This document shows, piece after piece, positions 23,328-35,360 of a stretch of 64,000 bases of DNA. The translations under genes were made by a program, and so were the position numbers. The notes beneath the pieces were generated by a model. That model did no database searches and had not been told where the DNA came from. It saw only the letters and a program-made list of their open reading frames with translations. Numbering within the stretch: the stretch's first letter is position 1; each line of letters begins with the position of its first letter. The DNA is from Dysidea avara (lineage: Eukaryota > Porifera > Demospongiae > Dictyoceratida > Dysideidae). The stretch is taken from NCBI RefSeq assembly GCF_963678975.1, contig NC_089276.1:26741555-26805554 (forward strand). The letters are read 5' to 3'.

Positions 23328-24180
23328 CCTCCCCACAGGGTGACTTGTTTGTAGCTGAACACTCTACTGGATAACTTTTTAGCTGAACTTTACAGGTGGC
23401 TTGTTTGTGGCTGACCTCCCCACAGGATGACTTGTTTGTAGCTGAACTCTCTACAGGGTAACTTTTGTGGGTGAGCCTTCCACAGAGTAATTGTTTGTAG
23501 TTGATATCTCTACAGGGTGACTTGTTTGCAGCTGAACTCTACTTTTAAAGCTGAACTCTACAGGTGATTTGTTTGTAGCTGAACTCTCTAGAGGGTGACT
23601 TGTTTAGCTGAACACTTAACTGGGTAACATTTTAGCTGAACTCTACAAGTGACTTGTTTGTGGCTGACCTCCCCACAGAGTAAATTGTTTGTAGCTGAAC
23701 TCTCTACAGGGTGACTTGTTTGTAGTTGAACTCTCCAGTTTGTGGGTGAACTCTCTACAGGGTGACTTGTTTGTAGTTGATCTCTCCACAGGGTATAGTT
23801 TATTTATAGCTGAACTCTCCACAGGGCGGTTTGTTTGCGACTTGTTTGTGATTTGTTTGTACCTGAACTCTCTACAAGGTGACTTGTTTGTAGCTGAACA
23901 CTCTACTGGGTAACTTTGTAGCTGACCTCCCCACAGGGTGACTTGAACTCTCTACAGGGTAACTTGTTTGTAGCTGAACTCTCCACAGGATAGTTTGTTT
24001 GCAGCTGAACTCTCTTCAGGGTGACTTGTTTGTGATTTGTTTGTAGCTGAACTCTCTACTGGGTGACTTGCTCATAGTTGAACTCTCTACATGGTGATTT
24101 GACTGTAGCTGAACGTTCTAATAGAGTGACTTATTATGTAGCTGAATATTCTATTAGGGTGACTGCACTATTAGAGTATC
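23328..24180 (+). repeat. 31-bp minisatellite, right part
   Basis: Begins with the second copy of CCTCCCCAC and continues the same unit and orientation as 16250-16960. At its right end (24105-24180) units grade into TGAACGTTCTAATAGAGTGAC and ATTCTATTAGGGTGACTGC, which links the minisatellite unit to the dispersed CTCTAATAGAACAGTCAC motif. Confidence 0.9.
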
Positions 24181-24447
24181 TCAATTGTGCACTTGTTACA
24201 CCTAGTTGACTTTCGTCTTGACTTTTGTAGTGCAAATCAGTGGTTTTTAAACTGATTCCTTGTAAACTACTGAAAGATTGTTCTAAAATAATTAATCTAC
24301 CTCTCTACCTGTTTTCAGCTGATTCCATTAGCTAGTTTGCCTGGTAGGCATGGCAAGTAATACGTTTTATATTAACAAAACTCGATTGTGCGTTTTTAGT
24401 ATTAGTATTATGTAATATAAAAAAATTTACAAATCAGCAATTGTAAA

Positions 24448-24580
24448 TTAATAGGCCTTTGGCCTTTCATTGTGTCCATATCCAGATTCTGTCCAAAACT
24501 GATCAAGTTTGTTCTTGAATTCACTGATTGACTGAACATTAATCACAGATGGGGGTAAACTGTTCCATTTTACACAAAAT
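24448..24580 (-). pseudogene. LINE reverse-transcriptase tail
   Basis: The minus strand reads VKWNSLPPSVINVQSISEFK then NKLDQFW, and stops at 24448. This is the standard end of LINE ORF2 proteins ('WNSLP..VV.A.....FK..LD.FW'). The upstream sequence is interrupted by a stop before the preceding frame (24593-24787), so it is a 3' fragment. Confidence 0.65.
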
Positions 24581-24589
24581 TTCATCTAC

Positions 24590-25480
24590 ATTCTATTTCA
24601 AACCACAGGACAACAGTTCAGCTGGTATAAAGCAAGTAACACCTACTTTACTTTTGTAGTGCTTGATTCTGTCTGCCTGGCTATTATTGCAAAGCACACT
24701 TGTCCCTTGAGCAGGATTGGACAGACCCTCAGGTTTTGAGATCACAATCTCAGGAACAGCACACTGCCTAGCCATAGGATTCAGCATTAAACATCAGGTG
24801 GAATTTTGAAATAGGTCATGGACCCATAGGTGCGGCCCTCTCTGGTTGCATGTCCTGCATTTGCATGAGTATGGCTTTATGGTCCATATTTTTTTTATTA
24901 TGACTGGCTGTTTCATTAATAAACCACAGTGGTGAATCATGGTTCATTGCTGCTGTTAGACAAAGAATTTTATTTTGAGGGTGAAACTAACACAACATTC
25001 CCTCAATGTAGGAGGCCACTTAAGAAGGCAGTCAAGGTCGGTATCACAAAAGTTGCTGCTCCTAAATGCCTAATTTAGCTGCAAAAAGGCCATATATTTA
25101 TTATATTCTGGCAATATACTTCATGCTTTTACCAGCCATTATGCCTCAAGTAATTGGTATATTCCCAAATTCTATGCCAACTGTAAATTGCTGTTTCAGG
25201 TGTCGGTTTGTTGAAAGTCTTAATAATAAGGTCACTTTGTTTAATTGTTGCATTAATAAGGTTTTAGTAATATACGACATACAAAAAGTAATCTACTTTG
25301 TAAACTTAATAGTGCCCATGCAGGTATGCAGTTCTAGATAAACAATTAAACAATTAAATAAACCACTATGATCAAGTTGTTAAATAATTTGCTGTGTTTA
25401 AACACATATTTTGTGTTTTCACTTTACCAGGTTCTTTGTTCTTAAATTTAATCATACACTACTTCACAAACTTGTTACAG
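24590..25480. other. Mostly non-coding stretch before the Death-domain exon
   Basis: A minus frame of 64 codons (24593-24787) may be an older piece of the LINE. The rest shows no exon I can support. Confidence 0.4.
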
Positions 25481-25765
25481 GTAGCTCAAGACCAACCCTT
25501 AAGAAACTACAAAAAGCTAGAGTGATTGCTGCTGCTAGTTCCAGATGGTATCAACTGGGAATAGAGCTACTAGATGATGATCAGGTGACACAGTTGAGAA
25601 TTATCAAGGAAAACAATGATGATGTAGCAGCTCGTTGTTCTGAAATGCTCAGCTACTGGATGCAGACTCATCCCAATGCCACTTGGTATCAGTTAGTGGC
25701 AGCAATGAAGACACCAGGTGTTGAACTGAATGAATTAGCTGCAACTGTGGAAAAAAGTTACACTG
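25481..25765 (+). CDS. Death-domain exon of an unidentified gene
   Basis: A 285-base exon between a TTACAG acceptor and a GTAAAT donor, with phase 1 at both ends. It encodes about 95 residues with the Death-domain pattern: KARVIAAASSRWYQLGIELL (helix 1 to helix 2 with W and LG), QVTQLRIIKEN, CSEMLSYWMQTHPNATWYQL (helices 4-5 with the conserved W) and LNELAATVE. Death domains mediate homotypic assembly in innate-immune and apoptotic signalling and are strongly expanded in sponges. The symmetric phase 1-1 layout fits a shuffled module. Neighbouring exons were not found with confidence; a stretch at 25874-25922 after TTTCAG could be a next exon. The frame is free of stops. Confidence 0.75.
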
Positions 25766-26019
25766 GTAAATGGAGCATAATTACAAATTATTTGCATATA
25801 ATACTGTCTACACCAATGACAGTACAGAAAATAAGTACCGGTATTAGAGTTACACAATCAATACATTTCAGATGGTGTACATTGCATGGAATTGTACTGG
25901 TTTTTGCTGTTGTGCCACTTTAGGACTTCTCTAGTAGAGCACACATTTTTTCTGACACAACGCATATCAGGGCTAGGTGATATACCAGTATTGTTAGTAT
26001 ACTGTGATCAAGACACATG

Positions 26020-26890
26020 GTAGTATGTCATGTGGCCAAGAAAGCAGCCCGTCACACCATGAGTATATTGACAGGAAGAAAACAGCTTTTTCATGCATGG
26101 ATAGCTCCATGGTTCTTTCTCCAAAGCACACATTATAGCTGTCCACCAGGTCACACAGCAAATTTGATAAAATTCTCACCAGCCATTTGTAAATATAGGC
26201 ATTCAAAGTTTCAATTTAATATATTTCAGTGTATTTTCTTCTAAAGCCATCAAGGGCTTCATTTATTTTTGCACACTTTGCAAAAATTGTTATAAAATGC
26301 AGATGTGTAAATCAGTTGCCTCAATCTTTGGCACAGCTGAGGAGCATATTCATGTACCAAGTTTACTGCGAATCTGATACAAGGAGTTATGAGCATAATC
26401 ATGTATAAAAGATCAAACTTCTGTCACGGCTACAGCGTAAATGAGTATAAGAATAATTTGAAAATTGGGGTGTCCATAAGCTGAACATTGTAGCATTGCC
26501 TTTTGATACAGTGGTTTGAAAAACAATAGAGTCGCAAAGTTATAAAGCAAAAACCAAAGAAGTGTAAAATTGCCGGATCGAAATACTTTAATAGAGCAGT
26601 CACTGCAGGGTAAAAACGGTTCACAAAAGTATAATGTAGAAAATAACTGACCAGAGTTCCAACCATGGAGGGACCTCCATACCTAACACTCGCATCCTTA
26701 ACCACTGAACCACTGCTATCTTGGCTGATCACCTCACTTAATTTCTGCTTTATAAAATTCTGGGGCTTATAAATAGCTAAACGTTTGTAATTTCATAGAT
26801 CCCTGCCAATGGAAGTTCTAAATTGTTTTGTAACATTCTATGTACGTTCTATTAGAAGTCATCAAAAATGTATACTCTATTAGAGTATTA
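26020..26890. repeat. Composite interspersed repeat, copy A (includes tRNA-like head, reversed)
   Basis: Shares GGCCAAGAAAGC, ATATTGACAGGAAG, TATAGCTGTCCACCAG and CAGCCATTTGTAA with 59280-59500. Its later part shares AGCAAAAACCAA, TAATAGAGCAGTCACTGCAG and a reversed tRNA-like promoter (AACCACTGAACCACTGCTAT) with 60300-60640 and 61740-62075. It ends in paired TTCTATTAGAAGTCATCAAA and ACTCTATTAGAGTA. Apparent ORFs on both strands here recur with the repeat and are probably not genes. Confidence 0.6.
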
Positions 26891-27539
26891 CAATAATATT
26901 TGAAGTACAGGAAAGCATGCAGTACAATACATTTATAAGCATGTCTTCAATTACCATCATTGTGTCTGTATAGAAAATAAGAAAAACAAACTGTAAAGTC
27001 AGTCATAGGGGTATATATAGTACAAAGAGAAGCAAGGGCGTCAGAGTAGGTGTGACCAGTGAGGCCAGAGCCTCACTTTTTGACTAAAATTTTTAAAAAA
27101 ACTTTTAAACTTGTTGAAGCCAAAACTAAAAGTATTTACCATGTAATACTTGGCATTTATTTCATGGCAACAATGACAGAAACAACACTTATTATCTAAC
27201 CTGTCTTTACTCAAAACAGCTTCATGTCAACTTCATCTGTATTAAGCTCCTCTAAAAATAAATTTCCATTATACTAGCTTTGGCATTGTTTCCCTTTGTA
27301 GCTGTTTTGAAAATGTATTGATCACAGTTAAAAGTATCATATGGAGGTGCTTTTTGGTCAGTCTCCAGTTTTATTATTGAATACCTGTCAGGTGCTTTGC
27401 ATACAGTACTACAGCCAAAGAGTGCTTCCATAATTATAGCATCTCAAAATGTGCAATTTTTATATTTTTATCTGGAAGCATGCCCCCAGACTGAGCCTTA
27501 CCACTTTCACTTTTACTCCCCTGAAGAGAAGTAAAATCC

Positions 27540-28150
27540 ACACAAAAACAGCCAAGCTGTGAAAAAATGGTGTGACTTTAAAAAGCCTGGGTGAAAAAGT
27601 TGTGAAATCAAAGGTGGCGGCCAAGAAATCGCTGCAATCCAAGTGCAATGTTAAATTTATTAGCATTAACATCATTGTAGCCATTTCTTGGCCACCATCT
27701 TCGATTTCACAACCAGGGCTGCCCAGAGAAATTAAGGGACCCAGGGCAAAGAGATAAAGTGGGGCCCCGGGGAAAGGAGGGTTCCATTCTGGATCACAAC
27801 TTCAGCCTAGCTGTAAGTCAAAGACCAAAAAAAAAAGGTCATTATATGCCAACAATGACAATAGCTGCCCCTCACCAACTATGATATTGCCTTATTTATA
27901 ACTACATCATAGCTTGCTACACTGCTCCTCTGAAGAATAGGGTGACTGCTGTATTAGAGTATCTAGATATTGACTGCTCTATTAGAGTATATTGATCTTT
28001 TAAACTGATTTAAAGGTCCCTTGATGGGGCCACTTTCAGGCTGGAGCCCGGGGCAAAATGCCCCAGTTGTCCTCCCTGTGGGCAGACCTGTTCACAGTTT
28101 TTTTCATCTAGACTTCACCATTTTTTCATAGCTTGGCTGTTTTTGTGTTG
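27540..28150. mobile_element. Foldback MITE ('AACAGCCAAGCT' family), interrupted
   Basis: The left arm starts AAAACAGCCAAGCTGTGAAA (27545) and continues with AAGGTGGCGGCCAAGAAATC. The inverted arm starts with GCCATTTCTTGGCCACC (27680) but is broken after GATTTCACAACCAGGG. The matching end, CATAGCTTGGCTGTTTTTGT, is at about 28126. Roughly 370 bases of GGGGCCC-rich sequence with two CTATTAGAGTAT motifs separate the pieces, suggesting an insertion. Confidence 0.65.
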
Positions 28151-28615
28151 ATATTAACGTCACACCGGTTTTGATACCGCTTGTGTTTTTCTAATACCGC
28201 CATACCATCTGGGCAGTATGGCCTGATGGTATGGGCATGTTCTATCCCATATTTAGAGGGTAACCAGACATGTGACAATGTTTGTAGGCAGGTGCTGATG
28301 TAGCTAGCTAACCAAACTAAGTAAACAAGTTTGTTTGTGATAATTTGTACCTGTGGCTGAGCTACTAATTGGTATTGAGTGCTTTTATTTAGGTAAATGG
28401 CTGTTACTTTAATACCAATGGCTTTCACATTAATACTGTGATATTTAGTGATATTTTTACAGAAGGTATACCATTTGCCATTTTTAAACGGAAGGTATAC
28501 CAATTCTCATTTTTCAATACTGCTCTAATGCACACAGAATGCTCTAGACTTTCCATGGATAGATATATTTTGGTACAATAAACTAGAACTGTTATTTATA
28601 ATAAAACCAAGTGAG
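28150..28615. other. Non-coding stretch
   Basis: Contains near-palindromic ATACCGC...CATACCATCTGGGCAGTATG...GATGGTATGGG (28185-28240) and repeated GGTATACCATTTGCC/GGTATACCAATTCTC. No gene recognised. Confidence 0.4.
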
Positions 28616-28621
28616 ATGAGC

Positions 28622-28765
28622 AACTGACAGTGGTAGAATGGTAAAGGGTTTGGGAGTACTGATGTGGAGGTCTCTGGTTTGAATCTGACCATTAATTTTT
28701 ATGACTTTTTCATGCTTGTTATTTTTTTTACTTTGCAGTAGCTGTTCTATTAGAGTATCTTGCTT
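28622..28765 (+). repeat. tRNA-headed SINE-like element
   Basis: An A box-like GTGGTAGAATGGTAAAGG and a B box-like TGGTTTGAATCTG are 40-45 bases apart, as in tRNA-derived SINEs. About 50 bases later comes GCTGTTCTATTAGAGTATC. Reversed copies with the same order are at 26640, 60460 and 61870. Confidence 0.55.
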
Positions 28766-28769
28766 GCGC

Positions 28770-30960
28770 TTGTTTTACATGTATGGCTTTCCCTTTATAT
28801 CTCCTTAGCTAATACTTTTAAATAACAAAATTTACATGCTACAATGGTTAGCCTATCCGCATACCGATTCTCAAGCTGCTTCCGTCAGTAGCTTACCCTG
28901 GCAAAATTTGCACTTGCAAAGTGCAATTATGGATGATTGCTTGTAACTTTGCTCCACTTCAGTGAATTGGTACACAAATTGGAAGATAAATGCACTACGA
29001 TGTGCTCTTTACACCCTCCAAATTTAAAAATAATTCTATAAGGCTTGCTTGAGTTATGGCAATTTTAGTAAGTGTTGCCAATGGTATAAGAAGAATATGA
29101 AGAAAATTAGATGAACTTTGAAGGCATACATTTCAACAAACACTAGCTCAAATATGGAATGGAAGATGTCCCACCCCAAGAGAGTTTTAACAATATAATT
29201 GACCATACCTGTTTACTAGTTACTGAGGTACGAAAGTGCTACTTGCATATTCTTGGTTTCTGTAAAACACACACACTTATCTGTTATGCGCATGAATGCA
29301 TTGGATTTCCTTGGCCACATGAAACACTGTTGTGTGTCCTAATTATAGCTTTGATTTACATCATGGATATTCACAATAAAATTTAACTTTATTGTTGTAA
29401 GATTAAACAACCTTAGTATGGGTGAATATATGCTATATCTGTACCTTGGTGAATTCCCCCAGATAAGTTTTGATTTCATAGCATGGTGAACTTGTGACAT
29501 ATCATTGACTAAAACAGGTGCCTGTAATTTGGTTTTTGTACATATGGTCACTGTGCAAATTGATTAATTTGCTCTTCTGTTGTCTACTGCTACCAAAAGC
29601 ATTTGCCAGATAAGGCTGAAACTTTAATGGAATTTCAGTTAACAGCCCAGTGATTTGTTCCTCTGGATAACAAAAAGTCATGAAGTGAAGTTTGAGAAAA
29701 ACGCACACTAGCTAGTCAGGCTTTTGCTCAGAGGATCACACACTGTCTGTCCATCTTTCCTTAGTCTCACACATGCTACTTAATACACAATACTTTACTT
29801 GAATGTACAAGTGTAAAGGAGTCACATATACATATGTGCACAAATAGATCTCAATACAAAATAGTTAATTTACTGCAATAAGGGGTGTGGCCTCCACAAT
29901 AGCTAGTGTGTAATCAAATGTGCAATGATGGTTGATATTAACACAATTTCAGCCATATCTTGGCTGCCATCTTTGATTTTCATAATTTTAACTTTGAAAT
30001 TTTTAGGGCACACCTCTTTTCACCACTTGGTTGTTTTGGTATATGTGGTATCACTTTTTGTATGCATCCGGGCTTGAATTTACCTGTTTTGTTTTCTTTT
30101 CTATAGGAATAACAAAGTGGGATAGAAGATAAAATGTTGTACTGATATTGCTCACACTTTATTTAATCTCAACTGGTTCTATTAGCATGACTGCTCTGGG
30201 TGACTGTTCTATCAGAGTATCTTGATGGTGCATACACAGTTAGGCCTTTGTGCATTATAACTCTGTAGCTGTTACCTTACAACCACAAATGTTTCAAGTT
30301 ATGATGGATAGACTATCCCATTCAGTAGTTTGCTGATATTAGCTGTATGCCCTGTAATGAATGGTCATTGTTTTACAAATCTTGATGGTGCTGGCTATGG
30401 TACAACTCAGCTCCATGGTAACATTTGTCCACATCTAAAACATGATCGAAACACAAACAAAATGCAAGCAAGACATGAGCGAGTTGTGTGCATATCGAAG
30501 GTCAAGTCATGTCTTCTTGCAATTTGTACTGTGACTAAACTTGTATTGCAACACGTACGTAGATTCTGTGTAACTATACAGCATAATTTTATACGGATGC
30601 GTAAAATGCACACAGAACACGGCAAAATGAGGGGAAAACGCATCTACGGTATGAGCGAATGTTACCTTGGAGCTGAGCTGTACCATACTTGCACTTCATC
30701 TTTTCATTATAGTTCCATGTTTGTTATTTGTTAGTTTGATTTCTAGAGGACCACACAAAGTTTAAGATTTGATGGTTAACCTTTCCATGTACTAATTTCC
30801 AGCTTCTTTCCTGCAAAAACTTACAATAAGTTTTAGTCTGCATGAATAACTGTGTTACTATTTACCATATTCAAAATGTACTTGGTGCCAATGATCTGCC
30901 TTTGAACTCTCCTTACGTGCACTGGCAATTGGATAACGAGTTTGTATTTTATGGCCGCTT
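28770..30960. other. Repeat-rich region without recognisable gene
   Basis: Holds a diverged partial copy of the 26-kb repeat near 29220-29345, a half foldback MITE at about 29930-30050 (CTTGGCTGCCATCTTTGATT) and one TGACTGTTCTATCAGAGTAT motif (30200). The 134-codon frame at 30330-30734 matches no family and has no splice or promoter support. Confidence 0.4.
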
Positions 30961-30965
30961 GTATA

Positions 30966-31389
30966 TAGGCTTGAGCCAACTATGCTTTGAAAATAGCCTA
31001 TTATGCTTTTGAGCAGTGCTAAAAAATTCAACTTATTATGCTCAAAATCAAGATTATGCTTGAGAGTTGACTGTTTTATTAGAGTATATCTGCATTTCCT
31101 GACTGCTGTATTAGAGTAAGTGACTGCTCTATTAGAGTATCTCAATCTTATTACCATAAAGTGTGAATAATCATTCAAGGAATAGTAAAACTAATAGTAC
31201 ATCAAGGTTTTTTGATATGAAATGCAGTAATAATGTGCAGTGTATTCATGTTGGGCAGTATTTTTGGCACGCACATTGCGCATTTTAATTAAAGTTCTCA
31301 AAAATCGTTCTATTATGCTGGCATAATGCTTGATGCTTTTGCCAGCCTATTATGCTCAAAATTATGCCGGCATAATCGGCGCAAGCCTA
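30966..31389 (-). mobile_element. hAT-type MITE, copy 1
   Basis: A 424-bp element with inverted ends TAGGCTTGAGCCAACTATGC and, reversed, TAGGCTTGCGCCGATTATGC, flanked by near-identical 8-base duplications CTTGTATA (30958-30965) and CTTGGATA (31390-31397). The interior carries many TTATGCT repeats and three CTATTAGAGTA motifs. The family is shared with 46123-46563. hAT elements make 8-bp duplications; no ORF remains. Confidence 0.8.
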
Positions 31390-31397
31390 CTTGGATA

Positions 31398-32750
31398 TAC
31401 AAGTGTGCATGAAGCTGTAGAAAAATTTGTCAATTATTGAAGGCTTGTATCTTGAGATTGGCTGGAAAGATTGTGGTATGCAGACTGCTGAAGATGAAGG
31501 AATTTCTGAAGTCACATCACTTCATTTTGTGAAGTTGTGCTAGGTATATAATAGCTATGCCATTGCCATGAGGAGTTTGCCTGATACATATGCACAAACC
31601 AGAGGGCTGCAGGCCCAGGTATGTATCAGCCAAAACTTAAGTGGCCATGGTGTAAGCAATATATACCACTCAGGCATGCTCACCTAATAGATAAAAAGAC
31701 AAACCTACATTCACCACATTAGTTAGTTTTATGCAAAGGTATCTAAACATTGATCATGGGTTTAAAGTGTTGATAGTACTCACAAACGTTACTCTTGCAC
31801 TATATATACAGCCTGTATACAATGCTTTTCTAAACAAGTGATCATAGATTAATAATGCTATTTCTAGGCTAAGGCACTAAGGGAAGTGCTTAAGCACATC
31901 TGAACCATCTTGTCTGAAATGTGCTGTGTGGAAAAACGAACCCCACATCACAAAAGTGATTAATCTGTGATGCCTTAGTACAGTATGAATGCTAAGTCAC
32001 ACAAATGCTTTCTCCTTCAAGACAACAGTTAGCCTAACCAGGGGGTTTCTCACTTTTGACTCATGCACAAGATTTCAAAATCATAGTGATTTCACCATTT
32101 CAGTCATGATTTCCATGATTTCATAATGATGGGATCCCATGCAGTCTGTAACTTTCCTAACAGTGGTAACTAACTGGACTGAACTATTTGAAAATTGAGA
32201 AACTTTAGTATAAGGTACATATATAATGGGTGTCATCTGTGTATATAAGACTGATCATGTTGACCTCATGCTCTAAAGTTTACCATAGTATCAGATAGCT
32301 GGCGAATAGAAAAACTCTAACAATATTTTCTAAGCTGGTCATGTCATGCACTTTGATTACACATTGTGTGGTAGCTGGCTGAAATTGTGCCAGGCTGACA
32401 CTATTGCCAATGAGCCATTATTCATGGTCTAAAATGATGTCTTGAATAATATTACTTGTGAGAGGGGCAATTTATTAAAGCCATGCATGCATTGGTATTG
32501 CTGAGAGGTATATCATGTACAGGTCTCATGTTGTCCTATGAACAACATGCTTGTTGTGTAACTCGTGTATATAATCACACTTGTAATCATGATCCATTGT
32601 GTACAATAACTACAGTTTGACCAAGTGATACAACAAAATAATGTATTAACTACGTACGTGATAAGTTATAGCTAAATCATACGTAATAGTTAGCTCGATA
32701 AGCAATGTTTCTGTAATCAAATTTCTCAGTGTGACTTTACACACACAAGA
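31398..32750. other. Non-coding stretch
   Basis: No exon, LINE block or inverted repeat was recognised. It is the 3' flank of the PHD-finger gene remnant that ends at 32752 on the minus strand. Confidence 0.5.
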
Positions 32751-32751
32751 T

Positions 32752-34430
32752 TTACGTACAATACCACTCCTCGGAATTTAGTCCTGGTACTGCAGAGTCA
32801 ATGCATTCTTCATGAAACCAATTTTTACATCCATCACAGCAATCCATCTTCCCTACATCTGTTCAACAACAGTAACAGTAAACTTTACATGTCTCTTCCT
32901 TTGTATTGGTTTTCTTTCTTGTTTGTATCAGAGATTGCATTATTTAGGAATACTCTGTAAATGAGATTGCATATCGTCTTGATGGAAGATTTTAGTGGTA
33001 AGGTATTTTCCTAATATTAGGTGTGCCCTGGTAACCATTGCATATAGTGCACAGTCTACTGATCCAGTTTGTTTGGGCAGGTTCATAAATTTTATTTTAA
33101 AGAAGTACAGAGCAACTGAGCTAGAATGTCAAGTATGTCAGCAAAAACAGAGGAATAAGCAGAATTATAGCAGTGAACTTCTGTTACACACAAGACACAA
33201 CCCAACAAGAAGGCATGTACACAATTCGCAATCCTTTCCCGGTAGCTAAATCATTGGCTTCTTTCTTTGCAACAATCTACTTTGCCACCTTTTTATTGTG
33301 ATATTCTGGAAAGCATTTACATGTAAATCACATAGTTCATTGCCTGAGGGTCAACTCTTGTTCTTATATAATTTTGCACATTGTCCGACAGCAACTGGCC
33401 AAGGACTCGTGTCCTCATCTGTAGTGATGGGATCCACTTTAGATCCAGTTACTGATGTACTATGTATAATAGATTGTAGGTTGTGGATTACTGACAATGG
33501 TTGAGAGAAGTTAGATAAATTCTTTCTCTTTGATTATGAGACCTTCAAACTCATTTGGAATACTTGTGATAGCAGGTGTCACTGATTCTAATGCTAAATG
33601 ATTTGTCCATTTTATGCATGCACAGTTAAATGTACACAAATAACAATCAGTTGAAATTACATTGATGTAACCAGCTAAAACAAATTTCTGTATACCATGT
33701 GCACATCACACCAACCACCTTTTTCAATCTATTGGAAATTGTGAACATTGTTTTGCTGTATGCCTAACTGATTTATGCTTCTCTAAATCATAAGCAAAGC
33801 TTAAGACTTTACCAATCTTCCATGCTGTCTGTTCTAAAGACCTGTTAAATGGATAATATGATTGATGGTTATTGACAGTACCATTTGGCAGTAAACACAA
33901 AAAAATAATCAGTTTAGTCTGATCTGTTGTAGATCACAGCCTGGCTAGTAGAACAGAGTCCCTCAGTCAAAGCTATCCTTTACTATTCTCTGCAACAACA
34001 AAACATCTTTTTCTCAAAGTACTATATCACACTACACTCTTACCACTGAACTATTGTATTAGTCTATCTGATTTCTCTCCAGAAGGTCCTTTTATTGTAC
34101 TTGTTGACCCATTACATATTGACATCAATCTAGAATATTGTTAGGTCATTTTATAAGGTTTCAGTTGTTCATCAAATATGCAGTTCTCTGTTTAATGTTA
34201 TTCTTTTCTTCGCCATCATTTCAAAATGCAAATATTTCCAACAGAAATAGTTTCACTAACTGCAGGGTCAACCTATTTAGCATTTTGTACAATACACGTG
34301 GTTTTGGTGCTGGAAACTGCATATGGTTACTTAACTCTGACCCGAAATAGGCAATCTGGAGATTCTCATTTTCCCCCTTGGAGCAACCAAATAACGGTGG
34401 TTTTTCTTACATACACTGTTTTGTCCCTAT
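32752..34430 (-). pseudogene. Decayed transposon-like gene ending in a PHD finger
   Basis: The last exon (32858-32752, after a CAACAG acceptor) reads GKMDCCDGCKNWFHEECID and SEEWYCT*, the second half of a PHD zinc finger (C..C....W.H..C...W.C), a histone-tail reader fold. Upstream on the same strand are coding-like blocks in shifting frames: VRKTTVIWLLQ (about 34400), EQTAWKIGKVLSFAYDLEKH (about 33830), KFVLAGYINVISTDC, SVTPAITSIPNEFEGLIIK (about 33580) and PITTDEDTSPWPVAVGQCAK (about 33430). Stops and at least two frameshifts separate them. I recognise the block order from uncharacterised, probably transposon-derived sponge proteins. The first Cys pair of the PHD finger was not located. Confidence 0.5.
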
Positions 34431-34599
34431 ACTGAATGTGAACAAAGACACTTTTCGTCATGTTTACTTGAAGGGTGTGTGGTCAGTAACTGAAACCAGG
34501 TGTTTAGTAAGGGCTAGCCTACATGCTGTAGCAGGCATCATTGACTGAAAAATGACGTAACAGGCCTTGTAAGCTACCAGGAATGGCATATCTGCTTGA

Positions 34600-34960
34600 G
34601 CTGAAATGGGGTATATCCAACAAAAATTGTGACTGGATCTGGGAAAACCGGGCTAACCACCCATGTCAGCAGATTTGATTTTTCACCAAGAACACAAAGT
34701 TACATGAATAAACTATCAAATTTTACAGTCAAAATCAGCTACATGCAAGTGGTCTGCTTTTGTTGGCTGCTTTTCCCAAGCCCAGTGGCAATCTGTACGT
34801 ACACAGTGTGGGGCTTTAATGGAGCCTGGGGATGGCTGTATGTGGCTGTACAGTTCTGTGGTGTTAAATAAAGACCTGTGCTGTCAATTCTAGCCAGTTT
34901 TGATACCAAATGGCCCATAACTTGGCCAAATTCATCCCTACAGCTTCCTCTTCAATGTTT
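34600..34960 (+). repeat. Interspersed repeat, plus copy
   Basis: Shares GTGACTGGATCTGG, GCTTTTCCCAAGCCCA, GATGGCTGTATGTGGCTGTA and AATAAAGACCTGTGCTG with the inverted copy at 55600-55910. The 80-codon frame over it recurs with the repeat and is not a gene. Confidence 0.65.
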
Positions 34961-35039
34961 TAAACAGCCTCTTACCCTCCTTCTGGGCCCCGGTCACCCA
35001 CCCCTTTTGGAACTTGCCAATACAGTTGACCTCAGTGTA

Positions 35040-35300
35040 AAATGGCAGGAAACTTAACTTATGGCTACTTATACAGTGGAAGCTCTTGAAGGTAAGGAAT
35101 TGGTGTAAAACATATGAAAATTTGGTACACATAGCTTCAACCATTGGTGAGCTGCAATACACTAAATGCTGACTTTTTGATACTTTTAAATAGACAATAA
35201 GACCAGTTCTAGTTAGGTTAGGTAATCCTAAGGCTGCAGCACATGTTGCTGTCAGACCTTCAGTGCTGGTCACTGTAAAGTGCTAATAATAATAATAAGA
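35040..35300 (+). repeat. LINE 3' end with (TAA)n tail
   Basis: GTCAGACCTTCAGTGCTGG followed by AGTGC(TAA)5 resembles non-LTR 3' ends that terminate in a microsatellite. Reversed relatives of the CTGAAGGTCTG block are at 44375-44415 and 47428-47470. Confidence 0.5.
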
Positions 35301-35360
35301 CTGGTTTTCCCACAATTAAGAGCAGCCGTAAGGCTTTGTGTACAGAATTTGTGTATGATA

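Noticed and set aside
30330-30734. 134-codon ORF
   Set aside because: No recognisable domain, coding bias or splice context; compatible with chance in a repeat-rich area.
34629-34871. 80-codon ORF beginning MTGSGKTG (P-loop-like)
   Set aside because: The GSGKT string comes from an interspersed repeat whose other copy (55600-55910) lies in inverse orientation and is non-coding.
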